From the NCBI GenBank assembly GCA_008682415.1, contig VANK01000001.1, forward strand, positions 868,001 through 932,000: 64,000 nt of DNA, given 5' to 3'. The DNA comes from Acidobacteria bacterium AB60. Its GTDB lineage: Bacteria > Acidobacteriota > Terriglobia > Terriglobales > Acidobacteriaceae. Positions 23,908-31,636 of the stretch are shown in pieces. A model generated the notes under the pieces. It did no database searches. It saw only the letters and a list, made by a program, of their open reading frames with translations, and was not told where the DNA came from. The position numbers were made by a program, and so were the translations under genes. Every line of letters starts with the position of its first letter. The first letter of the stretch is position 1.

Positions 23908-24945
23908 TCAGAATCCCAGCAATACCGGTTCCCGCTCCAGCAATACTCCCAAACGCTGCTCGACCGTCCCGCGAATCTCCTCAGCCAATGCCATCACATC
24001 CCGAGCCTTGGCACCACCCCGGTTAATCAGCGCCAGCGTGTGTCGCGACGAGATGCCCGCCACGCCTTTCCCGTATCCCTTTCGGAATCCCGCTTTCTCG
24101 ATCAGCCACGCTGCGGGAATCTTCATCAGTCCCGCTTCTCCCCCCGGGAAGCGCGGTGGCTCCTCGCCCGCCCGCGCCGCAATCCGCGGCACCGCATCCT
24201 CCCGCACCACCGGATTCTTGAAGAAACTCCCTGCGCTGCGACAGTCCGGATCGCCCTCCACCAGCAACATGCCCTTGCTTCGCCGAATGCGGCGCACCTC
24301 CTCCGCAACTTCCATGAGAGTCGGTCGATCCGCTCCCGCGAAGGTACGCTGCAGGTCCGCATAGCGCAGACACGGAGCGCCGCTCTGCCTCAGCCGAAAA
24401 TCCACACGCACGACCGCATACCTCCCGCGATCCTCCGTGTTGAATCGGCTCTTGCGGTAACCAAAGCCGCACTCCCCCGCGCCGAAGTCCACTATCCCGC
24501 CCTCGCAGAGATCCAGGACGCGAACTCGCTCGATGACCGTACTAACCTCTTGTCCATAGGCGCCTACGTTCTGGACAGGCGTGCCGCCCGCCGTCCCGGG
24601 AATCCCCGCCAGGCACTCAATTCCCGCATAATTCCCCGCAACCGCCCGCTGCACTACCAGATTCCAGTCTTCGCCGGCGGCAACGCGAAATACAGCCTCG
24701 TCCCCCCCCGGTTCAATCTCGATGCCCCGATTCGCCACGTGCAGCACAAGTCCGCCAAACCCGGCATCGGCCACCAGCAGATTGCTTCCGCCACCCAGCA
24801 CAAAAAGAGGCACATTGCGTTGCTGCGCCCACTCCGCCGCGTCGCCAATCTCCTGCTCGGTTCGCGCTTCCACATACCACCGCGCGGGCCCTCCGATACC
24901 GAACGTCGTGAACGGCGCAAGAGCTTTGTTTTCCTCGATCAGCAC
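23908..24945 (-). CDS. murB: UDP-N-acetylenolpyruvoylglucosamine reductase
   Basis: This 345-residue flavoprotein opens with a FAD-binding domain (FTTFGIGGPARWYVEA, then LGGGSNLL). It includes CLAGIPGTAGGTPVQNVGAYGQE, quoted here in part, and carries the catalytic serine in SAGSFFKNPV. The late motif NRGGAKARDVMALAEEI also fits MurB. The Y-loop characteristic of type I enzymes appears present, as in E. coli MurB (342 residues). It reduces enolpyruvyl-UDP-GlcNAc to UDP-MurNAc with NADPH in peptidoglycan synthesis. It is separated from the mur/fts cluster and stands alone here, convergent with modC and divergent from the bacilliredoxin gene. Confidence 0.95.
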   Translation of the reverse strand: MLIEENKALAPFTTFGIGGPARWYVEARTEQEIGDAAEWAQQRNVPLFVLGGGSNLLVADAGFGGLVLHVANRGIEIEPGGDEAVFRVAAGEDWNLVVQRAVAGNYAGIECLAGIPGTAGGTPVQNVGAYGQEVSTVIERVRVLDLCEGGIVDFGAGECGFGYRKSRFNTEDRGRYAVVRVDFRLRQSGAPCLRYADLQRTFAGADRPTLMEVAEEVRRIRRSKGMLLVEGDPDCRSAGSFFKNPVVREDAVPRIAARAGEEPPRFPGGEAGLMKIPAAWLIEKAGFRKGYGKGVAGISSRHTLALINRGGAKARDVMALAEEIRGTVEQRLGVLLEREPVLLGF

Positions 24946-25012
24946 ATCTACGAGGCTACATCACACGCTTTGCTCTAAAATGGAGTCAGGCAATCCGTTG
25001 CCGGAGGTTTCA

Positions 25013-25441
25013 ATGTATCCAGAGCTTATGGTTATCCCCATGCGCGAAGAGCTCACGCGCGCGGGCATCAAAGAGACGCGCACCGCCGACGAGGTAGACG
25101 CCGCCCTCGCCGCTCCCGGAACCACGATGGTTGTGGTGAACTCTATCTGCGGATGTGCCGCAGGCAAGATGCGCCCCGGCGTACGCCTGGCGCTTGCCAA
25201 CTCCGCCAATCAGCCCGATCAGAAGATCACTGTCTTCGCCGGCCAGGATCGCGAAGCCACGGAGCGCGCCCGCAGCTACTTCGAGGGCAATCCGCCCAGC
25301 TCTCCCGCCATCGCCATCCTGCGCGACGGCAAGCTGGTCTACCTCATGCAGCGCTACATCATCGAGCAGGCCACCGCCCAGCAGATCGCCGGCGAACTCG
25401 TCCGCGCCTTCGACGAGCTCTGCACCAAAACCACCGCATAA
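25013..25441 (+). CDS. BrxA/BrxB-family bacilliredoxin
   Basis: The product is 142 residues from MYPELMVIPM, with a GGAGG ribosome binding site 5 bp upstream of that ATG; an upstream ATG at 24980 has no such site. The thioredoxin-like core contains the CGC active-site motif at residues 46-48 (NSICGCAAGK). This CGC motif defines YphP/YqiW (BrxA/B) proteins, which remove bacillithiol from bacillithiolated proteins in Firmicutes. The family is also widespread in Acidobacteria and Bacteroidetes. A BshB1-like deacetylase gene at 36206 supports the presence of bacillithiol in this organism. The gene is divergent from murB. Confidence 0.9.
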   Translation: MYPELMVIPMREELTRAGIKETRTADEVDAALAAPGTTMVVVNSICGCAAGKMRPGVRLALANSANQPDQKITVFAGQDREATERARSYFEGNPPSSPAIAILRDGKLVYLMQRYIIEQATAQQIAGELVRAFDELCTKTTA

Positions 25442-25443
25442 AC

Positions 25444-25830
25444 TCAGACCTTGCGGATGGAACCGGGATACTGAGCTACTCGAGCGTCGGAAGTGAGCAA
25501 GGTTATCCCTTCCACCGCGGTTTGAGCCACAAGCAGGCGGTCAAACGGATCTCCGTGCAGCGCCGGCAGGTTCGAAATCGCGAGAACATGCTTTCCTGTA
25601 ATCTCGACTTCAACAAACCCGTTTTGAAGTAATGCTTCCCGCAGCTCACTCGGAGATACGCCGAAGTCGTCAGGTACCTTGGCGTACTTGATTCCGAATT
25701 CCCACAGACTCGCCACGCTGAACAGGAGTTCGTTCGCTGGATCGTTGATGAGCTTTAAAGCTGCTGCAGACAATCGTGTCGACTTCTGGGCCGTCCAAAG
25801 AAGCAGGTGCGTATCCAAAAGGAGTTTCAC
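25444..25830 (-). CDS. PIN-domain toxin, VapC-like
   Basis: This 128-residue PIN-domain protein has the acidic metal-binding residues of the fold: Asp6 in LLLDTHLLLW, a glutamate in SVASLWEFGIKYAK, the aspartates in HGDPFDRLLVAQ and a late TSDARV. These would coordinate Mg2+ for RNA cleavage. The sequence belongs to the Sll0205-like PIN subgroup common in type II toxin-antitoxin modules. Its start overlaps the antitoxin stop by 4 bp (ATGA), the usual antitoxin-first order. The RNA target cannot be predicted. The stop lies 2 bp from the stop of the convergent bacilliredoxin gene. Confidence 0.9.
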   Translation of the reverse strand: MKLLLDTHLLLWTAQKSTRLSAAALKLINDPANELLFSVASLWEFGIKYAKVPDDFGVSPSELREALLQNGFVEVEITGKHVLAISNLPALHGDPFDRLLVAQTAVEGITLLTSDARVAQYPGSIRKV

Positions 25831-26072
25831 GACTCACCACGGAACATCTTTTCAATGTCCTCGGCGAACATCGTATCGAAATCGTCTGGAACCTTAATCT
25901 TCCCTTTCAAGAAGCCGATGCGGCGCTTCGTTTCTTCCTTAGCACCCTCGAAGCGGACCAGCCTTGCCTTCGGCTTTCCGGCCTTCGCAATGATAGTGTC
26001 CTCTCCCCGCTCAGCCGCATCCACCAGTCGCGATAGATGGGTCTTGGCTTCGTGAATGTTGACCGTCTTCAT
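25827..26072 (-). CDS. Phd/YefM-family antitoxin
   Basis: This 81-residue protein opens with MKTVNIHEAKTHLSRLVDAAERGE, given here only in part, followed by IIAKAGKPKARLV. This is the Phd/YefM N-terminal DNA-binding fold. The charged C-terminal tail is the likely toxin-neutralising region. It would bind the PIN toxin encoded 4 bp downstream and repress its own promoter. The 98 bp upstream contain CTAAGTCCAGTTAGTCTAG-like repeats that could be the operator, but this is not proven. Confidence 0.88.
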   Translation of the reverse strand: MKTVNIHEAKTHLSRLVDAAERGEDTIIAKAGKPKARLVRFEGAKEETKRRIGFLKGKIKVPDDFDTMFAEDIEKMFRGES

Positions 26073-26170
26073 GGCGACCTCAAACGGACTAAGTCCAGTT
26101 AGTCTAGTTTACCATCGCCCCAATTTGGCGGGAAGCGGGCGCTCGTCCCCGTCACGCCGTACCTCGGCCA

Positions 26171-27652
26171 CTAGTCTCCTGCCCTGCCCGTCAACGACCG
26201 TTGCACCCGGCTGTGTCTGCGGCTGTAGCCAAAGTAGATAAACAACCCCAGAACCAACCAGCTTCCAAATCCGATCCACGCCGGCCGGTCCAGCGAGAAC
26301 ATCAGCGCCAGCGCCACGAGCATTCCGCAGATCGGCACCACGGGCACAAGAGGCGTGCGGAAGGGTCGGTGCATCTCCGGATGCCGCACCCGCATGACCC
26401 ACACCCCCAGGCTCACAATCGTGAACGCCAGCAGCGTTCCCAGGCTCACCAGTTCGCCCAGCAACGTGATCGGGAAGAACGCCGCCAGACTCGCCGCGAA
26501 GACCCCCACGATCATCGAGGTTTTATACGGAGTGCGAAAGCGAGGATGCAGTTCGCCCACCCAGTTCGGCAGCAGCCCGTCCCGCGACATGGTGTAGAGG
26601 ACGCGCGACTGCCCCAGCATCATCACCATCATGACGGACGCCAAGCCGGCGATCGCGCCCAGATCAATCAGCACAGTCGCCCAGCCCATCCCGATTACCC
26701 GGGTCGCATCAGCTACCGGAGCCGCCACGTTGAGCTTCGAGAAGTTGACCACTCCGGTCAGCAGCCCTGAGACCAGAATGTACAGCGTCGTGCAAATCAC
26801 CAGCGATCCGAGGATTCCGAACGGCATGTCCTTTTGCGGGTTGCGCGCCTCCTGCGCTGCGGTCGACACAGCGTCGAAACCGATGTAGGCGAAAAACACC
26901 ACTCCCGCCCCCCGCATGATGCCCGACCACCCAAACTGGCCGAATTGCCCCGTGTTCTGCGGGATAAAGGGATGCCAATTGGCCGTCATATGGGGCCAGT
27001 GCCCAAAAGCGAACATCGCCGCAATCGCGATAAAGACCAGCACGATGGCTCCCTTGATCAAAACCGCCGCGCTGTTGAAGTTGGCGGACTCCTTCACGCC
27101 CACCACCAGGATGATCGTGATAATCACGAGCGCCGACAACGCAAAAATATCTACCTGCGCCGCCATCGGATGGCCAAAAAGTGAAAATGCCAGCTTGGGG
27201 TTGGCATTGAATGGCAGCGTCACGCCGAAGAAGCTGACCAGGTCGCTCACAAATCCGCTCCATCCAACCGCAACCGTCGCTGCCCCAAAGGCGTATTCCA
27301 GCACCAGGGCCCACCCGATCACCCACGCCACCAGTTCGCCCATCGTGGCGTACCCATAGGTGTAAGCGCTGCCCGCAATGGGCATCATCGAGGCAAACTC
27401 CGCATAACACAGTCCTGCGAAGACGCAGCCGATGCCGGCGATGATGTACGAGATCACGATGGCCGGTCCAGCAAACTGCGCCGCCGCCGTGCCCGTAAGA
27501 ACGAAGATGCCCGCGCCAATAATCGCGCCAATTCCAAGCGTGATCAGGTTGATCGGGCCGAGCGCGCGCTTCAAGCCGTGCTCGCCGCCGCTGTCCTCTG
27601 CTTCCGCCAGAATTGTCTTGATGGGCTTTGTTGCGAAGAGCGGGTTAGCCAT
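26171..27652 (-). CDS. APC-family amino acid permease (cationic amino acid transporter type)
   Basis: This 493-residue protein has about 12-13 membrane helices. The first helix motif LGIGAIIGAGIFVLTGTAAA is the amino acid binding unwound helix of APC transporters. YAEFASMMPIAGSAYTYGYA and SRDGLLPNWVGELHPRFRTP are typical of the YfnA/CAT subgroup. It should import amino acids in symport with protons across the inner membrane; the specific substrate cannot be named. A second APC permease gene lies 43 bp upstream in the same orientation, so the two may be co-transcribed. Confidence 0.9.
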   Translation of the reverse strand: MANPLFATKPIKTILAEAEDSGGEHGLKRALGPINLITLGIGAIIGAGIFVLTGTAAAQFAGPAIVISYIIAGIGCVFAGLCYAEFASMMPIAGSAYTYGYATMGELVAWVIGWALVLEYAFGAATVAVGWSGFVSDLVSFFGVTLPFNANPKLAFSLFGHPMAAQVDIFALSALVIITIILVVGVKESANFNSAAVLIKGAIVLVFIAIAAMFAFGHWPHMTANWHPFIPQNTGQFGQFGWSGIMRGAGVVFFAYIGFDAVSTAAQEARNPQKDMPFGILGSLVICTTLYILVSGLLTGVVNFSKLNVAAPVADATRVIGMGWATVLIDLGAIAGLASVMMVMMLGQSRVLYTMSRDGLLPNWVGELHPRFRTPYKTSMIVGVFAASLAAFFPITLLGELVSLGTLLAFTIVSLGVWVMRVRHPEMHRPFRTPLVPVVPICGMLVALALMFSLDRPAWIGFGSWLVLGLFIYFGYSRRHSRVQRSLTGRAGD

Positions 27653-27695
27653 GAAGGTGAGGACCTCTCCTCAAGGATCTCGAAGATATCGATCT

Positions 27696-29273
27696 CTACG
27701 TGTTAGAAGCCTCGCCCCCGCGGCGCGACCACAGGAAGTACACCGGAATGCCCAGCAGCACCAGAACCAGTCCCGGCCATGTGTATTGAGGCTTGTAGCG
27801 CAGCAGCACAAAGCAGATCCATCCTGCCAGCGCGATATACAGCGCCGGCAGCACGGGATAGCCAAGCGCGCGATACGGTCGCGGCGCAGCCGGCCACTTC
27901 ACCCGCAGAACAAACAGTCCCAGAATCGTCAGAATGTAAAACACCAGTACCGCGAAGATAATGTAGTCCAGCAGTTGCCCGTAAGACCCCGACACGCACA
28001 GCACGCAGGTCCACAGCGCCTGCACGATCAGTCCGGCCACCGGCGTGTGGTACTTGGGGTGCAGTTTGCCTACAGACTTGAAAAACAGCCCGTCCTGGCT
28101 CATCGCGTAGTACACACGCGCCCCCGCCAGGCTGAGGCCATTCGCGCACCCAAACGTCGAAATCAGGATCGCCGCGGCCATCAGATCCGCGCCGCTGGAG
28201 TGAAAGATCTGCTCGAGCGCCGCCGTCCCCACGCGATCTTCCGTGGCATTCTGGACGCCGCGCGCCAGCGCTGTCGCGCCGTTCGGATCGCCGTGCATGG
28301 GCAGCACCAACAGGTACGAGAGCGAAGCAAGAAAATACACCGTCAGCACAAATCCCGTGCCCAGCACCAGCGACAACGGAATATTCCGCTTGGGATTCTT
28401 CACCTCGCCCGCGGTGAACGTGATGTTGTTCCACGCATCCGACGAGAACAAGCTGCCCACCTGAACCACCGCCAGGATCACCAGCGCGTTCACCAGGACA
28501 ATGGGTCCGCCCATGCCCACCTGCACCGGATGCATCGCGCTCCAGCCGGCGTTCGCCCAAAACCTGCTCCAGTTCGAGCCGAAGTTCGCCTGCCAGGCAG
28601 TCGCATTGCGCCCGATCGTGAACGCCAGCACCACCAGCCCTGCCAGGGACAACGCCTTCGCCGACGTGAACACGTTCTGGATCATCGACCCGAGCTTCAC
28701 GCCAAAGATGTTGACGAACGCCAGCAGCAGGACAATCGCGATCGCCACCAGATTGGCCGTGTTGACGCCGATATCCATGTTGCCCAGGACCATCGGCCCC
28801 ACCCGCACCGGAGGCACGTGGGCAATGTGCCACAGCCAGTGCGTCGTCGAAACCGAGGGAAAGAACACTCCCAGAAACTTGCCGAAAGCAACGCAAACCG
28901 CGGCAATCGTCCCGGTCTGAATCACCAGAAAGAGAGTCCAGCCATACAGAAATCCCCACACCGGCCCCAAAGACTCCCGCAGGTAAACATACTGGCCGCC
29001 TGCCTGGGGCATCATCGCTGCCAGCTCGCCATAGCTCAAGGCCGCAATCAGCGTAAGCACTCCGGTGAGCACCCAAGCACCCAGGTACAGTGCCGGCGAA
29101 TCGGTCAGGCGGGCGATATCGGAATCGACCAGAAAGATGCCCGAGCCGATCATGGATCCGATCACCAGCGCGGTCGAACTGAACAGGCCAAGCGTCTGCA
29201 CCATCTTGGGACTTGCGTTTGCGGGTGCGGCGGCCTCGGGGCGGGAACTGAGGTGTTGGGTCGTCACTTGCAA
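27696..29273 (-). CDS. APC-family amino acid permease
   Basis: This 525-residue protein has about 12 membrane helices and a 25-residue polar N-terminal tail. The first helix STALVIGSMIGSGIFLV carries the GSGIF motif of APC transporters. ALSYGELAAMMPQAGGQYVYL and SQDGLFFKSVGKLHPKYHTP are typical of the LAT/exchanger-like subgroup. It differs clearly from the neighbouring permease (26171-27652), so this is not a recent duplication. Substrate unknown. The C-terminus ends with a short basic tail. Upstream lie 31 bp, then thiE in the same orientation. Confidence 0.9.
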   Translation of the reverse strand: MQVTTQHLSSRPEAAAPANASPKMVQTLGLFSSTALVIGSMIGSGIFLVDSDIARLTDSPALYLGAWVLTGVLTLIAALSYGELAAMMPQAGGQYVYLRESLGPVWGFLYGWTLFLVIQTGTIAAVCVAFGKFLGVFFPSVSTTHWLWHIAHVPPVRVGPMVLGNMDIGVNTANLVAIAIVLLLAFVNIFGVKLGSMIQNVFTSAKALSLAGLVVLAFTIGRNATAWQANFGSNWSRFWANAGWSAMHPVQVGMGGPIVLVNALVILAVVQVGSLFSSDAWNNITFTAGEVKNPKRNIPLSLVLGTGFVLTVYFLASLSYLLVLPMHGDPNGATALARGVQNATEDRVGTAALEQIFHSSGADLMAAAILISTFGCANGLSLAGARVYYAMSQDGLFFKSVGKLHPKYHTPVAGLIVQALWTCVLCVSGSYGQLLDYIIFAVLVFYILTILGLFVLRVKWPAAPRPYRALGYPVLPALYIALAGWICFVLLRYKPQYTWPGLVLVLLGIPVYFLWSRRGGEASNT

Positions 29274-29304
29274 GTGTTGTAACTGATTTTGCCGTCGCTT
29301 GTCT

Positions 29305-29952
29305 CTAGATTTCCGCGAGACGTTGCAGCCAGCGACGCACCTCGGCCGCCGGGTCGTCGGCGGTGAAGATCGCCGCTGCCGCGGCCACCGTGGTTGCCCC
29401 GGCCTCGATCACACGCGGCGCGCTCTCCAGCGTGATCCCCGCCGCGGCCGTCAAAACCACCTCCGGCCCTGCCTGCGTGCGCAGCCGCCGGACTCCTTCC
29501 ACCCCGATGGGGCGCTTCTCCGTCTGCTTCGTCGTCGTCGAGAAAACCGGTCCGATCGCGAAATAATTAGCCGGCTCATCCAGAACTCCGGGCAGCAGCG
29601 TCTCGCCCCCGGCGTAAGTGCCGACCAACCGGCCAGAACCCACCACTCGCCTGGCCTCGCGCACCGGTACGTCGCCCGCATCCACGTGGACCCCGTCGAA
29701 CCCAACACCCTCAACCAGATCGGCGCGATCATCCAGAATCAGCTTCACCTGCTCCTCGGGCATCGCGGCACGCAGGGCCTCCGCATCCGCTCGAATCTCC
29801 GCGTCCGAGCCAAACTTGTTGCGGTACTCCAGCAAGGTCACGCCCGCATCCGCCAAGGCTGACCCCAGATCGTGCAGGAACGCTCGCCGCCCGCTGGCCG
29901 GCAGAAAGGAGGCGTCGAGAATCGGATAGACCCTGGGAAACTTGAAGCTCAT
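29305..29952 (-). CDS. thiE: Thiamine phosphate synthase
   Basis: This 215-residue TIM-barrel protein has the family motifs DAGVTLLEYRNK, LILDDRADLV, GVHVDAGDVPV, NYFAIGPVFSTTTK and VVLTAAAGITLES. These cover HMP-PP and thiazole-phosphate binding. It couples the pyrimidine and thiazole halves of thiamine. One position is unusual: the phosphate loop after GPVFSTTTK reads QTEKRPIGVEGVRRL, which still fits. No other thiamine gene and no TPP riboswitch are visible around it, so it is isolated from its pathway. Confidence 0.88.
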   Translation of the reverse strand: MSFKFPRVYPILDASFLPASGRRAFLHDLGSALADAGVTLLEYRNKFGSDAEIRADAEALRAAMPEEQVKLILDDRADLVEGVGFDGVHVDAGDVPVREARRVVGSGRLVGTYAGGETLLPGVLDEPANYFAIGPVFSTTTKQTEKRPIGVEGVRRLRTQAGPEVVLTAAAGITLESAPRVIEAGATTVAAAAAIFTADDPAAEVRRWLQRLAEI

Positions 29953-30075
29953 AGGCGAAAGGCTCTGCGTACCGGAACCAGTGTAAAGGCGTCGCCCGCC
30001 AGAGCCTCCCCGGCCAATAGCAGGAAGGATGGGTTTACCCCCTCCCCAAAACCTGTCAGCGAACGTCGGGTCCCT

Positions 30076-30573
30076 TCACATCTCGTCGGCCGAAGGTCCG
30101 TACATTCCCGGAATCTTGTAGCCCAACAAACGCAGGAACACTCCCAGCTGAGCACGGTGATGCACCATGTGATTGATCACCCAGATCCGCCACACGTTCT
30201 ACTTGGTGTCGTCAATCCAGGTTTGATCACCAGCGACAAACTTCCACTTCGAGCCCCACCGCTCGGGTGTCATGGCCGCCAACGCCCGCTGCGCGTCCCC
30301 CACTCGCTTTTCGAAGCTCTCCAGCAGTTCTGCCTTGCTGCTCGGAGCCGGGGCGTTCATCGATGGATCCCATACGAGTTTGTCCATCGTAAGGGTATGC
30401 AGGGCCCAGTCGCCGGCGGTATCCGCAACGTGTCCCGCCAGCTTGCCCAACGCCATCGACTTTTCATGGGGCTTCCACGAAAAGTCCGCCTCTCCCGGAA
30501 TCGCTTCCAGCAACTTGCGGGTGCTTCCCACCTCGCGATCGAACTCCGCTACAAGGTCTTTCTGAATGTCCAA
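30076..30573 (-). pseudogene. DinB-family protein interrupted by an in-frame amber codon
   Basis: The reading frame starts at a TTG with a GGAGG ribosome binding site 6 bp upstream and encodes a DinB-like four-helix protein. It includes FSWKPHEKSMALGKLAGHVAD (quoted in part), with the first metal-ligand histidine. At 30199-30201 a TAG follows DDTK. In the same frame the sequence continues for another 40 codons as NVWRIWVINHMVHHRAQLGV, then FLRLLGYKIPGMYGPSADEM, to a TGA at 30076-30078. That tail carries the HMVHHRAQ histidines essential to the DinB metal site. A single CAG-to-TAG change would explain the interruption. It is therefore a recent pseudogene, a read-through gene or a sequencing error. 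Confidence 0.85.
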
Positions 30574-30771
30574 AGGTTTCCTCCGTGGTGCGTGCCAAGC
30601 ATACCCCAAAACCCGGGCGCATGGGCGAACAAAAAGCGATAATCGCCCCAGGGCGATAGCGGCGATCAACTATCCTCCTGACCTGACGGTTCCCCGAGCT
30701 GCCCGGGAAAGTAGATGAAGAGTCTGTCATCCCCTCCCACGACAACGCCAACACGCATCGAAGTCATTGGG

Positions 30772-31596
30772 ATGAAACACTCTATTCATGTTTTCCTTTT
30801 CGGATTGGTTTCCTGGGCCGCGATCCCCGTCGCCGCCCAGCAAACCACCCAATTCGCTGACGCCAACCTTCCCGACGCGCCCACGGCGACGGACGGAGCT
30901 GCTTCCACCGGGTCAAGCGAACGCGAAACCACCTGGCGCACGCTCCCCATGGACTTCCTGCATGACCAGAAGGACATCTGGACATTCCCCGTGCAGCTCG
31001 CCAAAGGTCATCACTGGGTCCCCACCATCGTCGTGGTGGGCGGTACAGCGGCCTTTCTTGCAGCCGATCCTCACGTCGCTTCCTACTTCCGCTCCCACCA
31101 GCGCAACGTGGACAAGGTGAACGACGTCTTCGACCCCATGATTACCACCGGAGAGGTGATTGCGCTCCCCACGTCCCTTCTGGTCGCGGGCTACCTGCGG
31201 CACGAACCGCGTGAAGTGAGCACCGCCCTGATGGCTGCCGAGGCCTACGGCGACAGCGCCATCGTCGATCTCGCCATCAAAGCCGTAACCCGACGGCAGC
31301 GGCCCTCAGATATTCCTCCGGGCCACCCCTTCACCAACACCTTCTTCAACGGCGGCAAGTCGCCCTTCAAAGGGAGCAGCTTCCCGTCCGGGCATTCCGC
31401 CGCCGCGTTTTCGGTGGCGACCGTAGTGGCCAATCGCTACAGCCGCAAACGCTGGGTGCCGATCCTGGCCTACGGACTCGCCACGGCGATCAGCACGTCC
31501 CGCATCACGGAAAATGCCCACTTTACGTCCGACGTCTTCCTCGGAGCCTCCATCGGCTACACAACAGCCAAGTACGCTGTTCTGCGACCACGGTGA
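30772..31596 (+). CDS. Exported PAP2-family lipid phosphatase
   Basis: The product is 274 residues from MKHSIHVFLFGLVSW, with a signal peptide ending near VAAQQ. The three PAP2 motifs are complete: K-x6-RP in KAVTRRQRPSD, PSGH in SSFPSGHSAAA, and SR-x5-H-x3-D in SRITENAHFTSDVF. The histidine of the third motif is the phosphoryl acceptor. It would dephosphorylate a lipid phosphate such as undecaprenyl pyrophosphate or phosphatidic acid at the periplasmic face. Only two or three short hydrophobic segments are evident, fewer than in six-TM PAP2 enzymes. The gene stands alone, divergent from the DinB gene. Confidence 0.88.
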   Translation: MKHSIHVFLFGLVSWAAIPVAAQQTTQFADANLPDAPTATDGAASTGSSERETTWRTLPMDFLHDQKDIWTFPVQLAKGHHWVPTIVVVGGTAAFLAADPHVASYFRSHQRNVDKVNDVFDPMITTGEVIALPTSLLVAGYLRHEPREVSTALMAAEAYGDSAIVDLAIKAVTRRQRPSDIPPGHPFTNTFFNGGKSPFKGSSFPSGHSAAAFSVATVVANRYSRKRWVPILAYGLATAISTSRITENAHFTSDVFLGASIGYTTAKYAVLRPR

Positions 31597-31600
31597 AGAA

Positions 31601-31624
31601 GGAGGGCCATCTTCCCGGCCCTCC
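31601..31624. terminator. Hairpin between convergent PAP2 and methionine genes
   Basis: A perfect 8-bp stem (GGAGGGCC at 31601-31608, GGCCCTCC at 31617-31624) sits in the 40 bp between two convergent genes. No U-tract follows, so it may be a factor-assisted terminator for both. Confidence 0.5.
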
Positions 31625-31636
31625 TAATCCGCCTCG

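Noticed and set aside
23884..23911. 7-bp inverted repeat CTGAACT/AGTTCAG as terminator of modC and murB
   Set aside because: The stem is short and AT-balanced with a 14-nt loop and no U-tract. It includes both stop codons, so it is too weak to call.
27432..29282. 616-codon plus-strand frame
   Set aside because: It is antisense to the APC permease at 27696-29273, with arginine/histidine/glutamine-rich composition typical of the opposite strand of a membrane protein gene in GC-rich DNA.
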